Source: Erysipelotrichaceae bacterium
GTDB taxonomy: Bacteria; Bacillota_I; Bacilli_A; Erysipelotrichales; Erysipelotrichaceae
DNA length: 36,113 nt
NCBI GenBank assembly: GCA_016280635.1
Contig: JAEEHC010000049.1
Location: 1 to 36,113 of the forward strand
Direction: 5' to 3'
Position 1 is the stretch's first letter. Each line of letters opens with the position of its first letter. The notes beneath the pieces are model-generated. The model made no database searches. It was not told where the DNA came from and was given only the letters and a program-made list of their open reading frames with translations. Below are positions 24,436 through 33,300 of the stretch, piece by piece. Made by a program: the position numbers and the translations under genes.

Positions 24436-25704
24436 TTCAAAGATGTAGTCATCGATGTAGACGGTGTCGTTTTCCGTTGCTCCTCTTTCCCTCAGAGCAT
24501 CATCAACGCCCATCTTCTTCAGCGACATGCCGAAGCGGATGATCTGCTCTTCATCTTCAAAGTTGGTGCGGGCCATCAGCCTGGTGATCCGGTCTGATTC
24601 AATGGACCAGGCACCGTTGCCCAGGTTGCGGATGACAAACGGCTCTTCTTCCTTGACAAAGCCATAGACGACACCAACATCCTCATTTTCATCTTCCAGC
24701 GGGAAGGGTTCAGTTACATCAAGCAGGTCAGCGGCCTTGTAGAGGACCGCCTGCATGCCGTCACCGATCAGTGAGATGACCGGGAATACTTCCAGCTGCG
24801 GATAGGCCTTGCGGAAGCGCTCGAGGTTTTCCTCGGCGCCGTCTTCATCCATCTTATTGGCCAAAACGATCTGCGGTCTCTGCAAAAGGCGGTACTTGTA
24901 CTCTTCCAGTTCCTTATTGATGATGCGGTAATCCTCAACGGGATCGCGTCCGGAGGCCGGGGACATGTCAACGACATGGATGATGACCCGGCAGCGCTCT
25001 ATGTGCTTCAAAAATTCATGGCCCAGTCCCTTGCCCTGAGAAGCGCCTTCAATCAGTCCCGGCAGGTCAGCCATGACAAAACTGCGGCCGTCTCCTACCG
25101 CTACGACGCCCATCTTGGGAGTAAGGGTGGTGAAGGGATAGTCAGCGATCTCCGGCCTGGCGGCTGATACCACGGAAAGGATGGTGCTCTTGCCTACTGA
25201 AGGAAAGCCTACCAGTCCGACATCCGCAAGCAGCTTGAGTTCGATGTAAGCCTCAAACTCTTCACCGGCTTCGCCGTTTTCGGCGTATTCGGGAGCGGGA
25301 TTGCGGGATGTACGGAAATGGAAGTTTCCGCGGCCGCCCCGGCCGCCCTTACAGACGGCGACGCGCTGACCGGGATTGGTCAAATCAGCAACGATGTTTC
25401 CGGTAGCAAGGTTCTTGACGATGGTGCCCTGAGGTACGGCAACGATCTGGTCTTCGCCGTCAGCGCCGTGCATTTTCTTGGTCTTGCCGTTTTCGCCGTT
25501 TTCCGCAACGATCTTCTTGCGGTAGCGCAGATCCAGCAGCGTTGTCTTGGCGGGGTCGACCTCAAAGATGACCGAACCGCCCTTGCCGCCGTCACCGCCA
25601 AACGGTCCGCCTAAGGGGACATGGGCTTCCCGGCGGAAAGCGACGATACCGTCACCGCCCTTACCGGCCTTCAGATAGATTTTCGCACTGTCTATGAATT
25701 TCAT
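24418..25704 (-). CDS. obgE: Obg family GTPase
   Basis: Obg is a ribosome-associated GTPase needed for 50S assembly and stress responses. The 428-residue protein has the glycine-rich Obg fold (1-158, with GGPFGGDGGKGG and CKGGRGGRGN). The GTPase domain has G1 GFPSVGKST (166-174), FTTLTPKMG as switch, G3 DLPGLIEGA and G4 NKMD (283-286). A C-terminal OCT domain follows (about 350-428). The ATG at 25702-25704 has AAAGGAAGG upstream. It lies directly after the rplU-prp-rpmA group, the standard order in Bacillota, with a terminator between. Confidence 0.96.
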   Translation of the reverse strand: MKFIDSAKIYLKAGKGGDGIVAFRREAHVPLGGPFGGDGGKGGSVIFEVDPAKTTLLDLRYRKKIVAENGENGKTKKMHGADGEDQIVAVPQGTIVKNLATGNIVADLTNPGQRVAVCKGGRGGRGNFHFRTSRNPAPEYAENGEAGEEFEAYIELKLLADVGLVGFPSVGKSTILSVVSAARPEIADYPFTTLTPKMGVVAVGDGRSFVMADLPGLIEGASQGKGLGHEFLKHIERCRVIIHVVDMSPASGRDPVEDYRIINKELEEYKYRLLQRPQIVLANKMDEDGAEENLERFRKAYPQLEVFPVISLIGDGMQAVLYKAADLLDVTEPFPLEDENEDVGVVYGFVKEEEPFVIRNLGNGAWSIESDRITRLMARTNFEDEEQIIRFGMSLKKMGVDDALRERGATENDTVYIDDYIFEMTELL

Positions 25705-25724
25705 AAGCGAACCTTCCTTTCATA

Positions 25725-25756
25725 CAGAAAAACAAATCCCCAAATTAATGGGGATT
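25725..25756 (-). terminator. Terminator between rpmA and obgE
   Basis: A stem AATCCCC / GGGGATT with an 8-base loop is followed by TTGTTTTTCTG on the minus strand. No convincing promoter is visible between it and obgE, so partial read-through probably supplies obgE. Confidence 0.7.
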
Positions 25757-25764
25757 GCCGTTCA

Positions 25765-26049
25765 TTAAGCAATTGGATATACAGATACTTGCTTTCTGTC
25801 CTTGCCGAGTCTTTCGTACTTAACGATTCCCGCGGTCAGAGCAAATAATGTATCATCACCGCCGCGTCCGACGTTGACACCAGGATGGATCTTGGTTCCC
25901 CTCTGACGGTAAATGATTGAACCGGCATTGGTAAACTGTCCGTCTGCCTTCTTGGCACCTAAACGCTTGGAGTGGGAGTCACGGCCGTTCTTAGTTGAAC
26001 CTACACCCTTTTTGGATGCGAACATCTGAATGTTTAACGTATACTTCAT
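25765..26049 (-). CDS. rpmA: Ribosomal protein bL27 with cleavable N-terminal extension
   Basis: bL27 lies near the peptidyl transferase centre. The 94-residue protein begins [20 protein letters not shown]. In Bacillota the segment before ASKKG is removed by the protease Prp after a Phe, and this sequence keeps that site (QMF/ASKKG). The rest ([37 protein letters not shown]) is standard. The ATG has GGAGGT 6 nt upstream. The Prp gene is immediately upstream. Confidence 0.97.
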   Translation of the reverse strand: MKYTLNIQMFASKKGVGSTKNGRDSHSKRLGAKKADGQFTNAGSIIYRQRGTKIHPGVNVGRGGDDTLFALTAGIVKYERLGKDRKQVSVYPIA

Positions 26050-26051
26050 GG

Positions 26052-26399
26052 TTATACCTCCGTAATCTTTAGATCAATGTAATTTTGATAACTCTCCGCA
26101 GCTGTTTCCAACTGGATCTCTCCGGTCTTCAGTATCTGCTGCAGATCCAAACTGTTCTGTCTTACAGCTATGGTTATGTGGTTCAGTGCTTCCGGATCCG
26201 CTGTATCAGAGACCACGTCAATGTCGCATTGTTCCGGAGTCAGCTGATCAAGGGCATTGCACAGGCCGATGGCAACTGTCGAGACACCGGCGCATACCAG
26301 GCGGTAAAGATCATCTTCTTCATCCCGCTTCAGAGCATGCTTGCTGATGTCAATGACTTTGATGTCCTGCTGCGCCTTGGCGATGCGGATCATCAGCAT
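26052..26399 (-). CDS. prp: Prp cysteine protease (L27 processing, YsxB)
   Basis: Prp cuts the N-terminal extension off bL27. The 115-residue protein has the family catalytic pair: His21 in SKHAL and Cys36 in [10 protein letters not shown]. The usual GHA motif is KHA here, but both catalytic residues are in place. It lies between rplU and rpmA as in Bacillus and Staphylococcus, with gaps of only 2 bases on each side. The start at 26399 has GAGG 7 nt upstream, inside the end of rplU. Confidence 0.92.
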   Translation of the reverse strand: MLMIRIAKAQQDIKVIDISKHALKRDEEDDLYRLVCAGVSTVAIGLCNALDQLTPEQCDIDVVSDTADPEALNHITIAVRQNSLDLQQILKTGEIQLETAAESYQNYIDLKITEV

Positions 26400-26401
26400 G
26401 A

Positions 26402-26713
26402 TTAAGCCTCAATAGCTGTAACGGTGCACTTGGTGTAAGGCTGGCGATGTCCCTGACGTCTTCTGGTTGATCCCTTCTTCGGTCTGTACTTGAAGATCTG
26501 GATCTTCCGGCCCTTGCCCTGCTTTTCAACAGTTGCCTTTACGACAGCGCCCTTGATGTAGGGAGTGCCGACCTTGGTTGTCTTATCAGAGAACAGAACG
26601 ACCTTGTCGAATTCAACTTCTGACTTTTCCTCGGCATCCAGCTTCTCAACGAAGATGACTGAACCGACTTCAACCTTCAACTGTTTTCCACCAGTTTCGA
26701 TAATTGCATACAT
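26402..26713 (-). CDS. rplU: Ribosomal protein bL21
   Basis: bL21 is a 103-residue 50S protein, recognised by [17 protein letters not shown], a lysine-rich middle and the C-terminal signature [20 protein letters not shown]. The ATG at 26711-26713 has the near-perfect Shine-Dalgarno AAGGAGGTG 8 nt upstream. It is the first gene of rplU-prp-rpmA and follows a leader of about 105 nt. Confidence 0.97.
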   Translation of the reverse strand: MYAIIETGGKQLKVEVGSVIFVEKLDAEEKSEVEFDKVVLFSDKTTKVGTPYIKGAVVKATVEKQGKGRKIQIFKYRPKKGSTRRRQGHRQPYTKCTVTAIEA

Positions 26714-26818
26714 TACAATTACACCTCCTTGTTTAATCTAGACTCGCCTGTTAAGGTGGCTTGACGCGCTTATTTACCTTATTCAGAGCGGTTGAAATCC
26801 CACAGTGGAGACTGCAAC
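26714..26818 (-). promoter_or_regulatory. rplU mRNA leader, candidate ribosomal protein leader (L21-leader type)
   Basis: About 105 nt separate the predicted transcription start from rplU. Bacillota often carry a structured autoregulatory L21 leader here. The sequence contains an anti-Shine-Dalgarno CCACCTT (26753-26759 on the plus coordinates) that can pair either with AAGGT at 26776-26780 or with part of the rplU Shine-Dalgarno at 26722-26730. The match to the known leader family was not tested. Confidence 0.5.
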
Positions 26819-26824
26819 ACGAAT

Positions 26825-26853
26825 AGATTAGCATAACGCCATGGCAAAATCAA
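26825..26853 (-). promoter_or_regulatory. rplU operon promoter
   Basis: TTGATT (26848-26853), a 17-base spacer and TAATCT (26825-26830), with a TGC extension before the -10. It is back to back with the recU promoter, 13 bp away. Confidence 0.6.
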
Positions 26854-26866
26854 CAGTTTTCTTTAT

Positions 26867-26895
26867 TTGTCATACAATAACTAACAGTGTATAAT
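26867..26895 (+). promoter_or_regulatory. recU-PBP operon promoter, very close to the gene
   Basis: TTGTCA (26867-26872), a 17-base spacer and a perfect TATAAT (26890-26895). The -10 ends 16 nt before the recU ATG at 26912, so the leader would be about 9-10 nt. Confidence 0.7.
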
Positions 26896-26911
26896 TATTG
26901 CGGTGATCAAC

Positions 26912-27484
26912 ATGATTAAATACCCTAACGGATCACGGGTTAAGGTGGACAAGACCATTGACTACGGCAGAAGGGGAATGTCGCTGGAGGATGACCTCAA
27001 CGCGACAAACAAGTACTATCTCGAATCGGATATCGCGGCTGTCTACAAGAAGCCGACACCGATCCAGATTACCAAGGTCGAATACAAGTCAAGGGCAACC
27101 GCCAGGATTACTGAGGCCTACTTCCAGACTCCGTCAACAACTGACTACAACGGCGTCTACAAGAACCTCTATATTGATTTTGAAGCCAAGGAGACCCAGT
27201 CAAAGACTTCGCTGGTCTCTTCAATGATTCATCCTCACCAGCTGGCGCACATGGAGAGGGTCATCCGCTACGGAGGCATTGCCTTCGTCATCGTGCGCTT
27301 CTACTCGCTGGACGAAACCTACTTCGTCTTTGCGGCCAAGATAATCAACTATCTCCGCAGCGCCCAGCGAAAATCCATTCCCCATGCCTGGTTCGTGGAG
27401 AACGGCATCCTGATACCTTACAATTATCTTATTAAGGTTGACTATCTCAAGGTCATTGACCAACTAATATTGGAGGGAAAGTAA
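26912..27484 (+). CDS. recU: Holliday junction resolvase RecU
   Basis: RecU cuts four-way junctions in Bacillota. The 190-residue protein has the family start MIKYPNGSRV, the stretch GRRGMSLEDDLNATNKYYL, and the nuclease centre TTDYNGVYKNLYIDFEAKET (D78, D89, E91, K93). The later YGGIAFVIVRF and IPHAWFVENG also match. The frame is open from a GTG at 26903, which would coincide with the predicted transcription start, so the ATG at 26912 with GGTGAT 4 nt upstream is chosen. It is followed directly by a class A PBP gene, the same pairing as recU-ponA in Bacillus. Confidence 0.95.
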   Translation: MIKYPNGSRVKVDKTIDYGRRGMSLEDDLNATNKYYLESDIAAVYKKPTPIQITKVEYKSRATARITEAYFQTPSTTDYNGVYKNLYIDFEAKETQSKTSLVSSMIHPHQLAHMERVIRYGGIAFVIVRFYSLDETYFVFAAKIINYLRSAQRKSIPHAWFVENGILIPYNYLIKVDYLKVIDQLILEGK

Positions 27485-30280
27485 ATGGATGATATCCAGA
27501 ACAATAACAACATTGAAAACAACAATATCGATAACAGTATCCCCCAGCCGGATGCTCAGGATAATAATCAGTTAAGCAATGAACAGTATTCCGTCAGGTT
27601 TGACATTCCTGACGATGAACCGGCATTAAGCCCGGAAGAAGAGGAAAAGGCCAGACTGAAGATGGAAAGAGAAAAGAAGAAGCAGCGGTTCAACCGCTCC
27701 GTCAAGAGAAGACGCGTCGTCAATGCCCTGATGGGCTTCATCGTTTTCTGCGTCCTTCTGGGCGCCCTGAGCGGTTTCAGCATCATCAAGGTCATCCTTT
27801 CCAAAACCGATGTCGAACTCGATACCAGCGACCTGCGCTCTTCTGACTCATCACTGATTTATGACGACCAGGGTGAACAGATCGCCATCGTAGGCTCCGA
27901 ATCACGTATTTCCTATACCTATGGTTCACTGCCGCAAAATGTCGTCGATGCCTTTGTCGCTGTTGAGGACTCCCGTTTCTTCGAGCATACCGGCTTTGAC
28001 GTTCCCCGTTTTGCCAAGGCATTTTTGGAAAACATCAAGTCGCTCTCCTTTGCCCAGGGCGGCTCGACCCTGACCATGCAGGTCATCAAGAACACCTATT
28101 TCGCCGTCGATACGATCGCCGAAAAAGGCATTGACCGTAAGGTTCAGGAGATCTACTACGCTCTCAAGATCAATAACATCGTCTCCAAGGAAAAAATCTT
28201 TGAATTATATGTTAATAAGGTAAACTTCGGAGCCAATGCCCGCGGTATTCAGGTAGCTTCCCAGTACTACTTCGGCAAGGACTGTACCGAACTTAACACC
28301 GTTGAAGCAGCCATGCTGGCCGGCATCATCAATGCACCGAACCAGAACAATCCTTATTACCACTTAGATGAATGTACCAAACGTACCAGAGAAGTCCTTC
28401 GCCAGATGAAGAACCACGGCTACATTACTGAGGATGAATACCAGTACAACTGCTCGATCCATCTGGAAAACCTGTTGAAGGGCAAGGCTGAGAAACCGTA
28501 TGGTACCGGCGTTACCGTTGACTACCAGGCTTATGTGGACGTCGTTCTGGCTGAATGCGTCGATGTCTACAACATCAACCCCTATAACACGGCCGTTCGC
28601 ATCTACACCGGCATGAACAAGAATGTCCAGCAGTACTGCGATGAACTCTCCCGGGGAAACATCATCGAATTCCCCAATGACTATGCCAACATCTCTCTGG
28701 TTCTGCTGCAGAACTACACCGGTCTGATCGTCGGTTTGTGCGGCGGACGTGACTATGACGGTGTCAAGATGTTCAATTACGCCTATGACAACCGCGTCAA
28801 CCCCGGTTCCACCGCCAAGGGTTTCGTAACCTATCCGATGGCTTTTGAATATACCGGACTGGGCACCAATTACTACATGGAGGACGGTCCGATGACCTGG
28901 GCCGGTTCCAGCTATCTGATCACTGAGGACGGTGGCTATGCCGGCGATGTTTCGGCTCAGAGAGCCTTCACCTCCTCATACAACGTCTGTGCCATCAAGA
29001 TGTTCCGCTGGGTTTGTGAGACCGTCGGCATTGAGACCATCAAGGACTACATGCAGTCCATCGGCATTGACAAGTCAGTCTGCAACGGCATCAACGAACA
29101 GTACGCCATCGGTGAACAGAACTTCCTGGCATCACCGATCCAGATGGCTGCCGGTGAAAGCGTCATTCTTTCCAAAGGCCTTTATACCCAGCCTCATACG
29201 ATAACCCGCATCGAGTTCATCAACTCCACGGAAGAGCCGATCGTCGCTTCCCCGACGCAGACTCAGGCCCTTTCCGAAGGTGCCGCCTGGCTGACCAGAT
29301 ACATGCAGCAGGTCAACGTCAACGGCAACTCCACCGCTTCCGACTGGAGACCCAACGGCCGATTGGCTGAGATCAAGAGCAGCAAGTACATCGCCTACGG
29401 CAAGACCGGTACTTCACTTTACGACAAGACCATCAGAAGAAAGTACAAGTATCCCAGATCAGCCGCCAAGGACTGGCTGATGATCGGCGGAACGAACGAT
29501 TACAGCTTCGCCTTCTGGATGGGCTTCGATACCGGCCAGCACATTGACGAAACCACCTACATTTCCTCTGAATACAAGGCCACCCGTAACGATGGCAAGA
29601 CCGTCAGAGGTCTGTTGGAAGTTGCCTATGAGACCTTCGGCGCCCCCATTAACGCAAATAACAAGCCCTCAAGCGTCACTACGATCTCTCACGTCCGCGG
29701 CCTGTATCCCTATACGACCGCACCCGACTACTGCGATCCTTCAAATATCGTTACCAGCTACATTCTGGCCAGCAATGTCACTACGGCCAGCTATGAATCA
29801 ACCGCGGAGATCAAGTCGCTGAACAGCTTCACGGCCAACTATAACGAAAAGAAGAAGAACGTTACCGTCGCCTGGTCTGACTATCCCGATCCCAGCGCGC
29901 TGGTAGTTGCCGAAAAGACCAAGGACATGGTCTTCCGCAACAAGACCTATACCGGTGCCCGCGGCTTTGACCGCTCATGGATCGATGGCGTAGTCATGTA
30001 CTGTGTAGATATAACAAACACCACGACCGGTGAGACCAAGTACTATACTTCCGAATCACCTCAGGCGACCTATGCGCTGAAGAACGATACCGATGAAGAC
30101 ATCATTTACGACGTCGTCGGCTATTACGCCTACTCCGCCGCCAACCTGCGCTCCAACAGCATTACCGTTAAGGTAACCGTTCCGGGCAAGCACGTTGAGC
30201 CGGAGCCGGTCGATCCTGACCCGGTTGACCCGGTCGATTCGGTCGATCCCATCAACAATTTCATGCATTTCAATTTCTGA
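27485..30280 (+). CDS. ponA: Bifunctional class A penicillin-binding protein (PBP1-type), first copy
   Basis: The protein polymerises glycan strands and crosslinks peptides outside the membrane. Domains along 931 residues: Asn/Glu-rich cytoplasmic tail (1-77), membrane segment (78-105), GT51 glycosyltransferase (about 130-320) with EDSRFFEHTG (E161) and GGSTLTMQ, then transpeptidase with STAK (S442), SYN (498-500) and KTGT (640-643). A beta-rich FN3-like domain follows (about 778-900), with a Pro/Asp/Val tail. All catalytic motifs are intact. The ATG directly follows the recU stop (TAAATG), with GGAGG inside the end of recU. It has eleven cysteines after the membrane segment, many for a secreted domain. 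Confidence 0.94.
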   Translation: MDDIQNNNNIENNNIDNSIPQPDAQDNNQLSNEQYSVRFDIPDDEPALSPEEEEKARLKMEREKKKQRFNRSVKRRRVVNALMGFIVFCVLLGALSGFSIIKVILSKTDVELDTSDLRSSDSSLIYDDQGEQIAIVGSESRISYTYGSLPQNVVDAFVAVEDSRFFEHTGFDVPRFAKAFLENIKSLSFAQGGSTLTMQVIKNTYFAVDTIAEKGIDRKVQEIYYALKINNIVSKEKIFELYVNKVNFGANARGIQVASQYYFGKDCTELNTVEAAMLAGIINAPNQNNPYYHLDECTKRTREVLRQMKNHGYITEDEYQYNCSIHLENLLKGKAEKPYGTGVTVDYQAYVDVVLAECVDVYNINPYNTAVRIYTGMNKNVQQYCDELSRGNIIEFPNDYANISLVLLQNYTGLIVGLCGGRDYDGVKMFNYAYDNRVNPGSTAKGFVTYPMAFEYTGLGTNYYMEDGPMTWAGSSYLITEDGGYAGDVSAQRAFTSSYNVCAIKMFRWVCETVGIETIKDYMQSIGIDKSVCNGINEQYAIGEQNFLASPIQMAAGESVILSKGLYTQPHTITRIEFINSTEEPIVASPTQTQALSEGAAWLTRYMQQVNVNGNSTASDWRPNGRLAEIKSSKYIAYGKTGTSLYDKTIRRKYKYPRSAAKDWLMIGGTNDYSFAFWMGFDTGQHIDETTYISSEYKATRNDGKTVRGLLEVAYETFGAPINANNKPSSVTTISHVRGLYPYTTAPDYCDPSNIVTSYILASNVTTASYESTAEIKSLNSFTANYNEKKKNVTVAWSDYPDPSALVVAEKTKDMVFRNKTYTGARGFDRSWIDGVVMYCVDITNTTTGETKYYTSESPQATYALKNDTDEDIIYDVVGYYAYSAANLRSNSITVKVTVPGKHVEPEPVDPDPVDPVDSVDPINNFMHFNF

Positions 30281-30307
30281 TAAGTTCAACCAACGGAGTG
30301 ATGCAAT

Positions 30308-33300
30308 ATGGCCAGTAAGAAGAGAAAAAAGAAAAAGCCTGTTTCTCCCGGCGCTCAGGCGCCGAAGCAGGCTGAAATTGAGACATCATCTGTAATGGAT
30401 TCTGCCGCAGAAGCGCAGAATCTTTACGACGTTGAGGAAACGTCAGTCAGCCAGCAGCTTACTGACGATCTTTCCGATGCCTCACAGTTCTCCCCGGCCA
30501 GCGAAACTACAGAAGTTGCGGAAAAAGACAATTCAGCCGCTGATGAAACCGAAAAACCGGCACCCAAACGGCGCCGGAAGCGCTCTTCCAGCCGTTCATC
30601 CCAGCGCAATGGCGAAGAAGAGAAAACGGATACCACTAAGACCGCTAAGTCCAAAAGCCGCCGAAAGAAAAAGAACGCATCTGAACAATCCAAGAAACCG
30701 ACCCAGCCGCTGGAAGAAAGACCAACGTCGGCTGATGAAACCGAAAAACAACCTTCAAAACCGGACCAGGCCATTTATGAGCTGCCGGAAGAGACACAGA
30801 TGGATGAGAGCGAACCCGTGGCTATCCCCCAGCAGACTGAACAGCCTGAAGCGATACCGGAAACCGAAACAGCTCAAGAGCCGCAGGAAAGCATTGAACC
30901 GGAGAATCCCCAGCCGGAAAACGAAGATGACAGTTCATCAAGACCGGCTGCCTATTATGACATAAGTGAAACCGATCAGACCAGCGATGAGAACCTGCCC
31001 AATCAGGATGACAGGCAGACGGTTTTCAACGTTGATGAAGAGGAAGATAATCAGGAAGGTCCCCGAGAAAGCCAGATTCAGTATGACGTTTCCGTCGATG
31101 AGGAAGAAAAGAAGGAAAGCGATCACTACGATAACACCTTCTTCCTTGATGAACCGGCGGAAAAGAAGAACTGGCTGACTCACACTTTAAGTACGATCGC
31201 GGCCTTCTTCTCTGCTCTTGTTACCAGAGCCGGTACAGTCATCAGAAAAGCCGGCAGCTGGATAGCTTCCCTGCCGCCGTTCAAGAAGAAGATCCCGGAG
31301 AGCCCGGCCCTCCATTTCAACGACAAGGGACAGATCATTGCCAAGCAGATCATTGACGCTGACGGCAATAAGATTGACCTGCAGCAGCCGGAAACGCTGA
31401 CCAAGCTTCCGCTGTTTACCAGAATCAGACTCGCCTTCTCCAACTGGCTCAATAAGAAAAAGGAAGCCAGAGAGCTGCGCCGTAAGGAAAGAGAAGCCAA
31501 GCAAGCTGCCGCCTTATTGGCTGGTGAACCGGTCAGAAAGCCCCTTTCCCAGCGCTTCAGGGAATTTATTGCCAGCCTTAAGGAAAAGCTTCAGCGCAGA
31601 AAGCAGCCTCAGGGCGAACCGGTGGCTGAAAGCGAACAGGAAGAGGAAGAGGAAACTGATCCGCAGACGCTCAGACAATTACGCTGGCGTAAGCTTGCCA
31701 ACGGCGTCATGGGTGTGATCGTCTTCTTCATTCTCTTAGGTGCCTCTAGCGGATTGAGTACCATCGCTGTCATCCTTAACAAGACAGATGTCGTGCTTGA
31801 CATCGAAGACATTCACAATCAGGACTCCACCCGGATCTTTGACGACCAGGGTGAACAGATCGCCATCGTCGGTGCAGAATCCCGGATATCCGTCTCCTAT
31901 GCCTCCTTCCCGCAGGTCGTAGTAGATGCCTTTGTCGCCATTGAGGACTCCCGTTTCTTCGAGCATCCGGGCTTTGACGTCCCCCGTTTTGCCAAGGCCT
32001 TCTTGGAAAACATCCGGACGCTCTCCTTTGCTCAGGGCGGTTCTACGCTGACAATGCAGGTCATCAAGAATACCTACTTCGCCGTTGATACCATTGCCGA
32101 TAAGGGCATAGACCGCAAGGTCCAGGAGATCTACTACTCTCTTAAGATCAATAACATTGTCTCCAAGGAGAAGATCTTTGAACTGTATGTCAACAAGGTC
32201 AACTTCGGCCAGACTGCCCGCGGCATTCAGGTCGCTTCCCAGTATTATTTCGGCAAGGACTGCACTGACCTTTCCCTGGTGGAAGCCGCCATGCTGGCCG
32301 GCCTTGTCCAGGCACCCAACTCCAACAACCCCTATTATCACCTTGAGGAAAGCACAAAGCGTACTCATGAGGTTCTCTATCAGATGCGCAATCACGGCTA
32401 CATAACCGAAGAGGAATACCGCTATGCCTGTGCCATCCCGATCCAGAACATTCTCGTCGGAACACCGGAATACAAGTACGGTCAGGGTGAAACCGTTGAT
32501 AATCAGGCCTACATCGACATCGTGCTGGCCGAACTGCAGGATGTCTATGACATCAATCCCAACCGGACACCGGTAAGAGTCTATACGGCCATGAACCAGA
32601 CCGTTCAGACCTACATGGACGAGGTATCACGCGGCAATGTCATCGCCTTCCCTGATGAGCACATCAACACCACCCTGGTATGCATCCGCAATAATACCGG
32701 CGAACTGGTCGGCGTTTCCGCCGGACGAGACTATGACGGCAAGATGATGTTCAACTACGCTTATGACAACCGCATCAACCCCGGTTCAACTTCCAAGGGC
32801 GTCTTCACTTATCCGATGGCCTTTGAGCATGTACCGCTGGCTACCAATCACTACATCTTCGATGAGCCGATCTACTGGACATGGACCAGAATCAGGATCG
32901 GCGAGGAGCACGGCTATGCCGGCGACGTTTCCACACAGCGCGCCTTTACGACTTCCTACAATGTTGTCGCGGTCAAGCTGTTCCAGTGGGTCGTTCAGGA
33001 AAAGGGCATGGAAGTCATGCAGGAATACCTGAAATCCATCGACATCGACAGCAAGGTCGTTGAGCGAATGAACGAACAGTATGCCATCGGCATGCAGAAT
33101 TTCATGGTCTCTCCGATCCAGCTGTGTGCCGCGGAAAGCGTAATCCTTTCCCATGGCGTCTATAACCGGCCTCATACCATTACCCGCATCGAATTCATCG
33201 ACGGCGACCGCGAGCCCATTGAGGTTAGTACTGAAGGCAAGCAGGTATTATCTGAAGGCGCTGCCTGGCTGACCAGATATCTGCAGGAAGTATCCGTCAA

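Noticed and set aside
26903-26905. GTG start for recU
   Set aside because: It would fall at the predicted transcription start with no ribosome binding site; the ATG at 26912 is better.
30424-30774. Separate gene or fusion boundary inside the long N-terminal region of the second PBP
   Set aside because: The frame is continuous from the ATG at 30308 with a good ribosome binding site, and no internal start signal or stop was seen.
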